Shown one piece after another: positions 1 to 9,818 of a stretch of 64,000 nucleotides of DNA. The DNA comes from Primula veris. Its lineage: Eukaryota > Streptophyta > Magnoliopsida > Ericales > Primulaceae. The position numbers and the translations under genes are program-made. Below the pieces are notes generated by a model. The model worked only from the letters and a program-made list of their open reading frames with translations. It did no database searches and was not told the DNA's origin. Position 1 is the stretch's first letter. Each line of letters starts with the position of its first letter. Location of the stretch: positions 7,130,001 to 7,194,000 of the forward strand of contig OY821751.1 of assembly GCA_963682055.1 (NCBI GenBank), given 5' to 3'.

Positions 1-51
1 CTGCGGAGTTCTGATGGGATCCGGTGCATTAGTGCTGGTATGATCGCACCC
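1..51 (-). rRNA. 5S rRNA: 5S rRNA, partial (5' end only)
   Basis: Only nt 1-51 of the transcript are in the window; the 3' part lies to the left. No difference from consensus. Promoter flank ttgtg, with gaaagg next to the gene. Confidence 0.95.
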
Positions 52-276
52 GAAAGGTTGTGCATCTTCAATTCGTTTAAACCTCCCCGCCGTCCCGTTC
101 GCTTCCCAAGAACAGACCGGTTTAGTTTCTCTCTTTACAAAAATTTATATTAATTATTCAAAATAATTGGTTGGATAACGTAATAATATTAAATAACAAA
201 CGGCATGGAAAAAATATATAAATAAAAATATTACACAAAAAACGAGAAGTTGATGCGAAAAAAACAAAACAAAAAA

Positions 277-394
277 GGGTGCAACACGAGGACTTCCCAG
301 GGGGTCACCCATCCTATTACTATTCTCGCCCAAGCACACTTAACTGCGGAGTTCTGATGGGATCCGGTGCATTAGTGCTGGTATGATCGCACCC
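277..394 (-). rRNA. 5S rRNA: 5S rRNA
   Basis: Carries G72A (IE region) and C78A. Lg spacer with the aaacaaaac variant; promoter flank ttgtg. The same two changes recur at 4325, so these two units share a recent ancestor. Confidence 0.97.
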
Positions 395-620
395 GAAAGG
401 TTGTGCATCTTCAATTCGTTTAAACCTCCCCGCCGTCCCGTTCGCTTCCCAAGAACAGACCGGTTTAGTTTCTCTCTTTACAAAAATTTATATTAATTAT
501 TCAAAATAATTGGAAAGGATAACGTAATAATATTAAATAACAAACGGCATGGAAAAAATATATAAATAAAAATATTACACAAAAAACGAGAAGTTGATGC
601 GAAAAAAACAAAACAAAAAA

Positions 621-738
621 GGGTGCAACACGAGGACTTCCCAGGGGGTCACCCATCCTAGTACTACTCTCGCCCAAGCATACTTAACTGCGGAGTTCTG
701 ATGGGATCCGGTGCATTAGTGCTGGTATGATCGCACCC
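621..738 (-). rRNA. 5S rRNA: 5S rRNA
   Basis: Carries G58A in box A. Lg spacer; promoter flank ttgtg with the CATTT form of the TATA-proximal site, which is the sequence duplicated at the LTR insertions. Confidence 0.97.
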
Positions 739-964
739 GGAAGGTTGTGCATCTTCAATTCATTTAAACCTCCCCGCCGTCCCGTTCGCTTCCCAAGAAC
801 CGACCGGTTTAGTTTCTCTCTTTACAAAAATTTATATTAATTATTCAAAATAATTGGAAAGGATAACGTAATAAGATTAAATAACAAACGGCATGGAAAA
901 AATATATAAATAAAAATATTACACAAAAAACGAGAAGTTGATGCGAAAAAAACAAAACAAAAAA

Positions 965-1082
965 GGGTGCAACACGAGGACTTCCCAGGGGGCCACCCAT
1001 CCTAGTACTACTCTCGCCCAAGCACACTTAACTGCGGAGTTCTGATGGGATCCGGTGCATTAGTGCTGGTATGATCGCACCC
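965..1082 (-). rRNA. 5S rRNA: 5S rRNA
   Basis: Carries A90G at the edge of box C, shared only with the copy at 5012. Lg spacer, promoter flank ttgtg. Confidence 0.97.
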
Positions 1083-1289
1083 GGAAGGTTGTGCATCTTC
1101 AATTCGTTTAAACCTCCCCGCCGTCCCGTTCGCTTCCCAAGAACCGACCGGTTTAGTTTCTCTCTTTACAAAAATTTATATTAATTATTCAAAATAATTG
1201 GAAAGGATAACGTAATAAGATTAAATAACAAACGGCATAGAAAAAATATATAAATAAAAATATTACACAAAAAACGAGAAGTTGATGCG

Positions 1290-1306
1290 AAAAAAAAAAC
1301 AAAAAA
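1290..1306 (-). terminator. Pol III T-tract terminator (representative)
   Basis: On the transcribed strand the gene's final CACCC is followed at once by TTTTTT, G and a further run of nine or more T. This is the usual simple Pol III terminator. In Lc units the first run is broken (TCTTTTG and then T9). In units with C118A it reads ATTTTTTG. Confidence 0.8.
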
Positions 1307-1424
1307 GGGTGCAACACGAGGACTTCCCAGGGGGTCACCCATCCTAGTACTACTCTCGCCCAAGCACACTTAACTGCGGAGTTCTGATGGGATCCGGTGC
1401 ATTAGTGCTGGTATGATCGCACCC
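1307..1424 (-). rRNA. 5S rRNA: 5S rRNA, consensus copy (reference)
   Basis: Identical to the window consensus and used here as the reference. The transcript begins GGGUGCGAUCAUACC and ends GUUGCACCC; these ends pair to form helix I. Box A contains AAGUGUGCUUGG, where most plants have AAGCGUGCUUGG. Lg spacer, promoter flank ttgcg, intact GTTTAAAC box. Confidence 0.98.
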
Positions 1425-1447
1425 GGAAGGTTGCGCATCTTCAATTC

Positions 1448-1455
1448 GTTTAAAC
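1448..1455 (-). promoter_or_regulatory. TATA-like box of 5S gene (representative)
   Basis: GTTTAAAC lies at -31 to -24 of the 5S gene ending at 1424, the place where plant 5S genes carry a TATA-like element near -28. GC follows at -12/-11 and C at -1. The same octamer is present upstream of nearly every uninterrupted unit. A minority have CATTTAAAC on the plus strand instead of CGTTTAAAC. The 14 LTR-bearing units have lost it. Confidence 0.75.
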
Positions 1456-1648
1456 CTCCCCGCCGTCCCGTTCGCTTCCCAAGAACCGACCGGTTTAGTT
1501 TCTCTCTTTACAAAAATTTATATTAATTATTCAAAATAATTGGAAAGGATAACGTAATAAGATTAAATAACAAACGGCATGAAAAAAATATATAAATAAA
1601 AATATTACACAAAAAACGAGAAATTGATGCGAAAAAAAAAACAAAAAA

Positions 1649-1766
1649 GGGTGCAACACGAGGACTTCCCAGGGGGTCACCCATCCTAGTACTACTCTCG
1701 CCCAAGCACACTGAACTGCGGAGTTCTGATGGGATCCAGTGCATTAGTGCTGGTATGATCGCACCC
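1649..1766 (-). rRNA. 5S rRNA: 5S rRNA
   Basis: Carries A54C (box A) and C29U. Lg spacer; promoter flank ttgtg with gaaagg. Confidence 0.97.
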
Positions 1767-1990
1767 GAAAGGTTGTGCATCTTCAATTCGTTTAAACCTC
1801 GCCGCCGTCCCGTTCGCTTCCCAAGAACCGACCGGTTTAGTTTCTCTCTTTACAAAAATTTATATTAATTATTCAACATAATTGGAAAGGATAACGTAAT
1901 AAGATTAAATAACAAACGGCATGGAAAAAAAATATAAATAAAAATATTACACAAAAAACGGGAAGTTGATGCGAAAAAAAAAACAAAAAA

Positions 1991-2108
1991 GGGTGCAACA
2001 CGAGGACTTCCCAGGGGGTCACCCATCCTAGTACTACTCTCGCCCAAGCACACATAACTGCGGAGTTCTGATGGGATCCGGTGCATTAGTGCTGGTATGA
2101 TCGCACCC
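1991..2108 (-). rRNA. 5S rRNA: 5S rRNA
   Basis: Carries A55U in box A. Lg spacer with a private cgggaag variant; promoter flank ttgcg. Confidence 0.97.
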
Positions 2109-2313
2109 GGAAGGTTGCGCATCTTCAATTCGTTTAAACCTCCCCGCCGTCCCGTTCGCTTCCCAAGAACCGACCGGTTTAGTTTCTGTCTTTAACAAAA
2201 TTTATATTAATTATTCAAAATAATTGGAAAGGATAACGTAATAAGATTAAATAACAAACGGCATGGAAAAAATATATAAATAAAAAATATTACACAAAAA
2301 AAAAAAAAAAAAA

Positions 2314-2431
2314 GGGTGCAACACGAGGACTTCCCAGGGGGTCACCCATCCTAGTACTACTCTCGCCCAAGCACACTTAACTGCGGAGTTCTGATGGGAT
2401 CCGGTGCATTAGTGCTGGTATGATCGCACCC
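2314..2431 (-). rRNA. 5S rRNA: 5S rRNA, consensus copy
   Basis: Identical to consensus. S spacer with the C that normally interrupts the A run lost, leaving a long uninterrupted T tract after the gene. Promoter flank tggtg. Confidence 0.97.
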
Positions 2432-2654
2432 GGAAGGTGGTGCATCTTCAATTCGTTTAAACCTCCCCGCCGTCCCGTTCGCTTCCCAAGAACCGACCGG
2501 TTTAGTTCTCTCTTTACAAAAATTTATATTAATTATTCAAAATAATTGGAAAGGATAACGTAATAAGATTAAATAACAAACGGCATGGAAAAAATAAATA
2601 AATAAAAATATTACACATAAAACGAGAAGTTGATGCCAAAAAAAAAACAAAAGA

Positions 2655-2772
2655 GGGTGCAACACGAGGACTTCCTAGGGGGTCACCCATCCTAGTACTA
2701 TTCTCGCCCAAGCACACTTAACTGCGGAGTTCTGATGAGATCCGGTGCATTAGTGCTGGTATGATCGCACCC
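2655..2772 (-). rRNA. 5S rRNA: 5S rRNA, three substitutions
   Basis: Carries C35U, G72A and G97A. Lc spacer; promoter flank ttgtg with the CATTT site. Confidence 0.96.
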
Positions 2773-2996
2773 GGAAGGTTGTGCATCTTCAATTCATTTA
2801 AACCTCCCCGCCGTCCCGTTCGCTTCCTAAGAACCGACTGGTTTAGTTTCTCTCTTTACAAAAATTTATATTAATTATTCAAAATAATTGGAAAGGATAA
2901 CGTAATAAGATTAAATAACAAACGGCATGGAAAAAATATATAAATAAAAATATTACACAAAAAACGAGAAGTTGATGCGAAAAAAAAAACAAAAAA

Positions 2997-3114
2997 GGGT
3001 GCAACACGAGGACTTCCCAGGGGGTCACCCATCCTAGTACTACTCTCGCCCAAGCACACTTAACTGCGGAGTTCTGACGGGATCCGGTACATTACTGCTG
3101 GTATGATCGCACCC
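2997..3114 (-). rRNA. 5S rRNA: 5S rRNA, three substitutions
   Basis: Carries C20G, C26U and A37G, all private to this copy. Lg spacer, promoter flank ttgcg. Confidence 0.96.
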
Positions 3115-3317
3115 GGAAGGTTGCGCATCTTCAATTCGTTTAAACCTCCCCGCCGTCCCGTTCGCTTCCCAAGAACCGACCGGTTTAGTTTCTGTCTTTA
3201 ACAAAATTTATATTAATTATTCAAAATAATTGGAAAGGATAACGTAATAAGATTAAATAACAAACGGCATGGAAAAAATATATAAATAAAAATATTACAC
3301 AAAAAAAAAACAAAAAA

Positions 3318-3435
3318 TGGTGCAACACGAGGACTTCCCAGGGGGTCACCCATCCTAGTATTACTCTCGCCCAAGCACACTTAACTGCGGAGTTCTGATG
3401 GGATCCGGTGCATTAGTGCTGGTATGATCGCACCC
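3318..3435 (-). rRNA. 5S rRNA: 5S rRNA
   Basis: Carries G75A and C118A; the latter breaks the terminal G1-C118 pair. S spacer, promoter flank tggtg. Confidence 0.96.
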
Positions 3436-3659
3436 GGAAGGTGGTGCATCTTCAATTCGTTTAAACCTCCCCGCCGTCCCGTTCGCTTCCCAAGAACCGA
3501 CCGGTTTAGTTTCTCTGTTTACAAAAATTTATATTAATTATTCAAAATAATTGAAAAGTATAACGTAATAAGATTAAATAACAAACGGTATGGAAAAAAT
3601 ATATAAATAAAAATATTACACAAAAAACGAGAAGTTGATGCCAAAAAAAAAACAAAAGA

Positions 3660-3777
3660 GGGGGCAACACGAGGACTTCCCTGGGGGTCACCCATCCTAG
3701 TACTACTCTCGCCCAAGCACACTTAACTGCGGAGTTCTGATGGGATCCGGTGCATTAGTGCTGGTATGATCGCACCC
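3660..3777 (-). rRNA. 5S rRNA: 5S rRNA
   Basis: Carries U96A and A115C; the second disturbs helix I. Lc spacer; unusual promoter flank gtgtg. Confidence 0.96.
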
Positions 3778-4003
3778 GGAAGGGTGTGCATCTTCAATTC
3801 GTTTAAACCTCCCCGCCGTCCCGTTCGCTTCCCAAGAACCGACCGGTTTAGTTTCTCTCTTTACAAAAATTTATATTAATTATTCAAAATAATTGGAAAG
3901 GATAACGTAATAAGATTAAATAACAAACGGCATGGACAAAATATATAAATAAAAATATTACACAAAAAACGAGAAGTTGATGCGAAAAAAACAAAACAAA
4001 AAA

Positions 4004-4121
4004 GGGTGCAACACGAGGACTTCCCAGGGGGTCACCCATCCTAGTACTACTCTCGCCCAAGCACACTTAACTGCGGAGTTCTGATGGGATCCGGTGCATT
4101 AGTGCTGGTATGATCGCACCC
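4004..4121 (-). rRNA. 5S rRNA: 5S rRNA, consensus copy
   Basis: Identical to consensus. Lg spacer with aaacaaaac; promoter flank ttgtg. The upstream GC-rich part is altered (atctctccgctgtcc). Confidence 0.97.
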
Positions 4122-4324
4122 GGAAGGTTGTGCATCTTCAATTCGTTTAAATCTCTCCGCTGTCCCGTTCGCTTCCCAAGAACCGATCGGTTTAGTTTCT
4201 CTCTTTACAAAAATTTATATTAATTATTCAAAATAATTGGAAAGGATAACGTAATAAGATTAAATAACAAACGGCATGGAAAAAATATATAAATAAAAAT
4301 ATTACACAAAAAAAAAACAAAAAA

Positions 4325-4442
4325 GGGTGCAACACGAGGACTTCCCAGGGGGTCACCCATCCTATTACTATTCTCGCCCAAGCACACTTAACTGCGGAGT
4401 TCTGATGGGATCCGGTGCATTAGTGCTGGTATGATCGCACCC
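4325..4442 (-). rRNA. 5S rRNA: 5S rRNA
   Basis: Carries G72A and C78A as at 277, but has an S spacer. Promoter flank ttgtg with gaaagg. Its upstream spacer shares the rare ggttggat variant with the unit at the window start. Confidence 0.97.
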
Positions 4443-4667
4443 GAAAGGTTGTGCATCTTCAATTCGTTTAAACCTCCCCGCCGTCCCGTTCGCTTCCCAA
4501 GAACAGACCGGTTTAGTTTCTCTCTTTACAAAAATTTATATTAATTATTCAAAATAATTGGTTGGATAACGTAATAATATTAAATAACAAACGGCATGGA
4601 AAAAATATATAAATAAAAATATTACACAAAAAACGAGAAGTTGATGCGAAAAAAACAAAACAAAAAA

Positions 4668-4785
4668 GGGTGCAACACGAGGACTTCCCAGGGGGTCACC
4701 CATCCTAGTACTACTCTCGCCCAAGCACAATTAACTGCGGAGTTCTGATGGGATCCGGTGCATTAGTGCTGGTATGATCGCACCC
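4668..4785 (-). rRNA. 5S rRNA: 5S rRNA
   Basis: Carries G56U in box A, private to this copy. Lg spacer with aaacaaaac; promoter flank ttgtg. Confidence 0.97.
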
Positions 4786-5011
4786 GGAAGGTTGTGCATC
4801 TTCAATTCGTTTAAAACTCCCCGCCGTCCCGTTCGCTTCCCAAGAACCGACCGGTTTAGTTTCTCTCTTTACAAAAATTTATATTAATTATTCAAAATAA
4901 TTGGAAAGGATAACGTAATAAGATTAAATAACAAACGGCATGGAAAAAATATATAAATAAAAATATTACACAAAAAACGAGAAGTTGATGCGAAAAAAAC
5001 AAAACAAAAAA

Positions 5012-5129
5012 GGGTGCAACACGAGGACTTCCCAGGGGGCCACCCATCCTAGTACTACTCTCGCCCAAGCACACTTAACTGCGGAGTTCTGATGGGATCC
5101 GGTGCATTAGTGCTGGTATGATCGCACCC
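5012..5129 (-). rRNA. 5S rRNA: 5S rRNA
   Basis: Carries A90G, shared with the copy at 965. Lg spacer, promoter flank ttgtg. Confidence 0.97.
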
Positions 5130-5332
5130 GGAAGGTTGTGCATCTTCAATTCGTTTAAACCTCCCCGCCGTCCCGTTCGCTTCCCAAGAACCGACCGGTT
5201 TAGTTTCTCTCTTTACAAAAATTTATATTAATTATTCAAAATAATTGGAAAGGATAACGTAATAAGATTAAATAACAAACGGCATGGAAAAAATAAATAA
5301 ATAAAAATATTACACAAAAAAAAAACAAAAAA

Positions 5333-5450
5333 GGGTGCAACACGAGGACTTCCCAGGGGGTCACCCATCCTAGTTCTACTCTCGCCCAAGCACACTTAAC
5401 TGCGGAGTTCTGATGGGATCCGGTGCATTAGTGCTGGTATGATCGCACCC
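5333..5450 (-). rRNA. 5S rRNA: 5S rRNA
   Basis: Carries U76A. S spacer; promoter flank ttgtg with gaaagg. The left edge of the 2.01-kb duplication lies just right of this gene. Confidence 0.97.
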
Positions 5451-5674
5451 GAAAGGTTGTGCATCTTCAATTCGTTTAAACCTCCCCGCCGTCCCGTTCG
5501 CTTCCCAAGTACCGACCGGTTTAGTTTCTCTCTTTACAAAAATTTATATTAATTATTCAAAATAATTGGAAAGGATAACGTAATAAGATTAAATAACAAA
5601 CGGCATGGAAAAAATATATAAATAAAAATATTACACAAAAAACGAGAAGTTGATGCGAAAAAAAAAACAAAAAA

Positions 5675-5792
5675 GGGTGCAACACGAGGACTTCCCAGGG
5701 GGTCACCCATCCTAGTACTACTCTCGCCCAAGCACACTTAACTGCGGAGTTCTGATGGGATCCGGTGCATTAGTGCTGGTATGATCGCACCC
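5675..5792 (-). rRNA. 5S rRNA: 5S rRNA, consensus copy
   Basis: Identical to consensus. Lg spacer, promoter flank ttgcg. Its duplicate is at 7689. Confidence 0.97.
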
Positions 5793-5995
5793 GGAAGGTT
5801 GCGCATCTTCAATTCGTTTAAACCTCCCCGCCGTCCCGTTCGCTTCCCAAGAACCGACCGGTTTAGTTTCTGTCTTTAACAAAATTTATATTAATTATTC
5901 AAAATAATTGTAAAGGATAACGTAATAAGATTAAATAACAAACGGCATGGAAAAAATATATAAATAAAAATATTACACAAAAAAAAAAAAAAAAA

Positions 5996-6113
5996 GGGTG
6001 CAACACGAGGACTTCCCAGGGGGTCACCCATCCTAGTATTACTGTCGCCCAAGCACACTTAACTGCGGATTTCTGATGGGATCCGGTGCATTAGTGCTGG
6101 TATGATCGCACCC
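5996..6113 (-). rRNA. 5S rRNA: 5S rRNA, three substitutions
   Basis: Carries C44A, G70C and G75A, all repeated in its duplicate at 8010. S spacer with a pure A run; promoter flank tggtg. Confidence 0.96.
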
Positions 6114-6337
6114 GGAAGGTGGTGCATCTTCAATTCGTTTAAACCTCCCCGCCGTCCCGTTCGCTTCCCAAGAACCGACCGGTTTAGTTTCTCTGTTTAC
6201 AAAAATTTATATTAATTATTCAAAATAATTGGAAAGTATAACGTAATAAGATTAAATAACAAACGGCATGGAAAAAATATATAAATAAAAATATTACACA
6301 AAAAACGAGAAGTTGATGCCAAAAAAAAAACAAAAGA

Positions 6338-6455
6338 GGGTGCAACTCGAGGACTTCCCAGGGGGTCACCTATCCTAGTACTACTCTCGCCCAAGCACAC
6401 TTAACTGCGGAGTTCTGATGGGATCCGGTGCATTAGTGCTGGTATGATCGCACCC
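6338..6455 (-). rRNA. 5S rRNA: 5S rRNA
   Basis: Carries G85A (box C) and U109A, repeated at 8352. Lc spacer; promoter flank ttgtg with agaagg. Confidence 0.96.
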
Positions 6456-6680
6456 AGAAGGTTGTGCATCTTCAATTCGTTTAAACCTCCCCGCCGTCCC
6501 GTTCGTTTCCCAAGAACCGACCGGTTTAGTTTCTCTCTTTACAAAAATTTATATTAATTATTCAAAATAATTGGAAAGGATAACGTAATAAGATTAAATA
6601 ACAAACGGCATGGAAAAAATATATAAATAAAAATATTACACAAAAAACGAGAAGTTGATGCGAAAAAAAAAAACAAAAAA

Positions 6681-6798
6681 GGGTGCAACACGAGGACTTC
6701 CCAGGGGGTCACCTATCCTAGTACTACTCTCGCCCAAGCACACTTAACTGCGGAGTTCTGATGGGATCCGGTGCATTAGTGCTGGTATGATCGCACCC
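6681..6798 (-). rRNA. 5S rRNA: 5S rRNA
   Basis: Carries G85A in box C. Lg spacer; rare promoter flank ttggg, found only here and in its duplicate at 8694. Confidence 0.97.
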
Positions 6799-7002
6799 GG
6801 AAGGTTGGGCATCTTCAATTCGTTTAAACCTCCCCGCCGTCCCGTTCGCTTCCCAAGAACCGACCGGTTTAGTTTCTCTCTTTACAAAAATTTATATTAA
6901 TTATTCAAAATAATTGGAAAGGATAACGTAATAAGATTAAATAACAAACGGCATGGAAAAAATATATAAATAAAAATATTACACAAAAAAAAAAACAAAA
7001 AA

Positions 7003-7120
7003 TGGTGCAACACGAGGACTTCCCAAGGGGTCACCCATCCTAGTACTACTCTCGCCCAAGCACACTTAACTGCGGAGTTCTAATGGGATCCGGTGCATTA
7101 GTGCTGGTATGATCGCACCC
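7003..7120 (-). rRNA. 5S rRNA: 5S rRNA, three substitutions
   Basis: Carries C39U, C95U and C118A, all repeated at 9016. S spacer, promoter flank ttgtg. Confidence 0.96.
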
Positions 7121-7346
7121 GGAAGGTTGTGCATCTTCAATTCGTTTAAACCTCCCCGCCGTCCCGTTCGCTTCCCAAGAACCGACCGGTTTAGTTTCTC
7201 TCTTTACAAAAATTTATATTAATTATTCAAAATAATTGGAAAGGATAACGTAATAAGATTAAATAACAAACGGCATGGAAAAAATATATAAATAAAAATA
7301 TTACAAAAAAAACGAGAAGTTGATGCGAAAAAAACAAAACAAAAAA

Positions 7347-7464
7347 GGGTGCAACACAAGGACTTCCCAGGGGGTCACCCATCCTAGTACTACTCTCGCC
7401 CAAGCACACTTAACTGCGGAGTTCTGATGGGATCCGGTGCATTAGTGCTGGTATGATCGCACCC
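7347..7464 (-). rRNA. 5S rRNA: 5S rRNA
   Basis: Carries C107U, repeated at 9360. Lg spacer with aaacaaaac; promoter flank ttgtg with gaaagg. The junction between the two copies of the 2.01-kb duplication lies at its right edge. Confidence 0.97.
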
Positions 7465-7688
7465 GAAAGGTTGTGCATCTTCAATTCGTTTAAACCTCCC
7501 CGCCGTCCCGTTCGCTTCCCAAGTACCGACCGGTTTAGTTTCTCTCTTTACAAAAATTTATATTAATTATTCAAAATAATTGGAAAGGATAACGTAATAA
7601 GATTAAATAACAAACGGCATGGAAAAAATATATAAATAAAAATATTACACAAAAAACGAGAAGTTGATGCGAAAAAAAAAACAAAAAA

Positions 7689-7806
7689 GGGTGCAACACG
7701 AGGACTTCCCAGGGGGTCACCCATCCTAGTACTACTCTCGCCCAAGCACACTTAACTGCGGAGTTCTGATGGGATCCGGTGCATTAGTGCTGGTATGATC
7801 GCACCC
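7689..7806 (-). rRNA. 5S rRNA: 5S rRNA, consensus copy
   Basis: Identical to consensus. Duplicate of the unit at 5675. Lg spacer, promoter flank ttgcg. Confidence 0.97.
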
Positions 7807-8009
7807 GGAAGGTTGCGCATCTTCAATTCGTTTAAACCTCCCCGCCGTCCCGTTCGCTTCCCAAGAACCGACCGGTTTAGTTTCTGTCTTTAACAAAATT
7901 TATATTAATTATTCAAAATAATTGGAAAGGATAACGTAATAAGATTAAATAACAAACGGCATGGAAAAAATATATAAATAAAAATATTACACAAAAAAAA
8001 AAAAAAAAA

Positions 8010-8127
8010 GGGTGCAACACGAGGACTTCCCAGGGGGTCACCCATCCTAGTATTACTGTCGCCCAAGCACACTTAACTGCGGATTTCTGATGGGATCCGG
8101 TGCATTAGTGCTGGTATGATCGCACCC
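8010..8127 (-). rRNA. 5S rRNA: 5S rRNA, three substitutions
   Basis: Carries C44A, G70C and G75A, as in its source at 5996. S spacer, promoter flank tggtg. Confidence 0.96.
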
Positions 8128-8351
8128 GGAAGGTGGTGCATCTTCAATTCGTTTAAACCTCCCCGCCGTCCCGTTCGCTTCCCAAGAACCGACCGGTTTA
8201 GTTTCTCTGTTTACAAAAATTTATATTAATTATTCAAAATAATTGGAAAGTATAACGTAATAAGATTAAATAACAAAAGGCATGGAAAAAATATATAAAT
8301 AAAAATATTACACAAAAAACGAGAAGTTGATGCCAAAAAAAAAACAAAAGA

Positions 8352-8469
8352 GGGTGCAACTCGAGGACTTCCCAGGGGGTCACCTATCCTAGTACTACTC
8401 TCGCCCAAGCACACTTAACTGCGGAGTTCTGATGGGATCCGGTGCATTAGTGCTGGTATGATCGCACCC
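8352..8469 (-). rRNA. 5S rRNA: 5S rRNA
   Basis: Carries G85A and U109A, as at 6338. Lc spacer; promoter flank ttgtg with agaagg. Confidence 0.96.
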
Positions 8470-8693
8470 AGAAGGTTGTGCATCTTCAATTCGTTTAAAC
8501 CTCCCCGCCGTCCCGTTCGTTTCCCAAGAACCGACCGGTTTAGTTTCTCTCTTTACAAAAATTTATATTAATTATTCAAAATAATTGGAAAGGATAACGT
8601 AATAAGATTAAATAACAAACGGCATGGAAAAAATATATAAATAAAAATATTACACAAAAAACGAGAAGTTGATGCGAAAAAAAAAACAAAAAA

Positions 8694-8811
8694 GGGTGCA
8701 ACACGAGAACTTCCCAGGGGGTCACCTATCCTAGTACTACTCTCGCCCAAGCACACTTAACTGCGGAGTTCTGATGGGATCCGGTGCATTAGTGCTGGTA
8801 TGATCGCACCC
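8694..8811 (-). rRNA. 5S rRNA: 5S rRNA
   Basis: Carries G85A, shared with its duplicate at 6681, and C104U, new since that duplication. Lg spacer, promoter flank ttggg. Confidence 0.96.
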
Positions 8812-9015
8812 GGAAGGTTGGGCATCTTCAATTCGTTTAAACCTCCCCGCCGTCCCGTTCGCTTCCCAAGAACCGACCGGTTTAGTTTCTCTCTTTACAA
8901 AAATTTATATTAATTATTCAAAATAATTGGAAAGGATAACGTAATAAGATTAAATAACAAACGGCATGGAAAAAATATATAAATAAAAATATTACACAAA
9001 AAAAAAAACAAAAAA

Positions 9016-9133
9016 TGGTGCAACACGAGGACTTCCCAAGGGGTCACCCATCCTAGTACTACTCTCGCCCAAGCACACTTAACTGCGGAGTTCTAATGGG
9101 ATCCGGTGCATTAGTGCTGGTATGATCGCACCC
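9016..9133 (-). rRNA. 5S rRNA: 5S rRNA, three substitutions
   Basis: Carries C39U, C95U and C118A, as at 7003. S spacer, promoter flank ttgtg. Confidence 0.96.
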
Positions 9134-9359
9134 GGAAGGTTGTGCATCTTCAATTCGTTTAAACCTCCCCGCCGTCCCGTTCGCTTCCCAAGAACCGACC
9201 GGTTTAGTTTCTCTCTTTACAAAAATTTATATTAATTATTCAAAATAATTGGAAAGGATAACGTAATAAGATTAAATAACAAACGGCATGGAAAAAATAT
9301 ATAAATAAAAATATTACAAAAAAAACGAGAAGTTGATGCGAAAAAAACAAAACAAAAAA

Positions 9360-9477
9360 GGGTGCAACACAAGGACTTCCCAGGGGGTCACCCATCCTAG
9401 TACTACTCTCGCCCAAGCACACTTAACTGCGGAGTCCTGATGGGATCCGGTGCATTAGTGCTGGTATGATCGCACCC
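9360..9477 (-). rRNA. 5S rRNA: 5S rRNA
   Basis: Carries C107U, shared with 7347, and A42G. Lg spacer. The promoter flank is ttgcg, not the ttgtg of its duplicate, so the copied block ends in or just after this gene. Its upstream box reads GTTTTAAC on the plus strand, one base off GTTTAAAC. Confidence 0.96.
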
Positions 9478-9700
9478 GGAAGGTTGCGCATCTTCAATTC
9501 GTTTTAACCTCCCCGCCGTCCCGTTCGCTTCCCAAGAACCGACCGGTTTAGTTTATGTCTTTAACAAAATTTATATTAATTATTCAAAATAATTGGAAAG
9601 GTTAACGTAATAAGATTAAATAACAAACGGCATGGAAAAAATATATAAATAAAAATATTACACAAAAAACGAGAAGTTGATGCGAAAAAAAAACAAAAAA

Positions 9701-9818
9701 TGGTGCAACACGAGGACTTCCCAGGGGGTCACCCATCCTAGTACTACTCTCGCCCAAGCACACTTAACTGCGGAGTTCTGATGGGATCCGGTGCATTAGT
9801 GCTGGTATGATCGCACCC
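9701..9818 (-). rRNA. 5S rRNA: 5S rRNA, promoter interrupted by LTR copy 1
   Basis: Carries C118A. Lg spacer, promoter flank ttgcg. The sequence upstream of -27 is the LTR at 9846, so GTTTAAAC is missing while GC at -12 and the internal boxes remain. Confidence 0.96.

Larger units (their letters stand above)
5451..9477 (-). repeat. Tandem duplication of a six-unit 2.01-kb block
   Basis: 5451-7464 and 7465-9477 are near-identical. They share rare variants: ccaagtacc, C44A/G70C/G75A, U109A, acctatcc, the ttggg flank, and C39U/C95U/C118A. Gene offsets are a constant 2013-2014 bp. Confidence 0.9.

Noticed and set aside
154..339. Recurrent 60-63 codon reading frame across the 5S gene and spacer on the minus strand (CLGESSTRMGDPLGSPRVAP...)
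   Set aside because: It is the 5S rRNA sequence read in one frame, starting at GTG or TTG within box A. It recurs because the gene recurs, it ends in AT-rich spacer, and substitutions do not respect codons.
1..9818. CRISPR-like regular repeats
   Set aside because: The repeat is a 118-bp 5S gene with similar, not unique, spacers.
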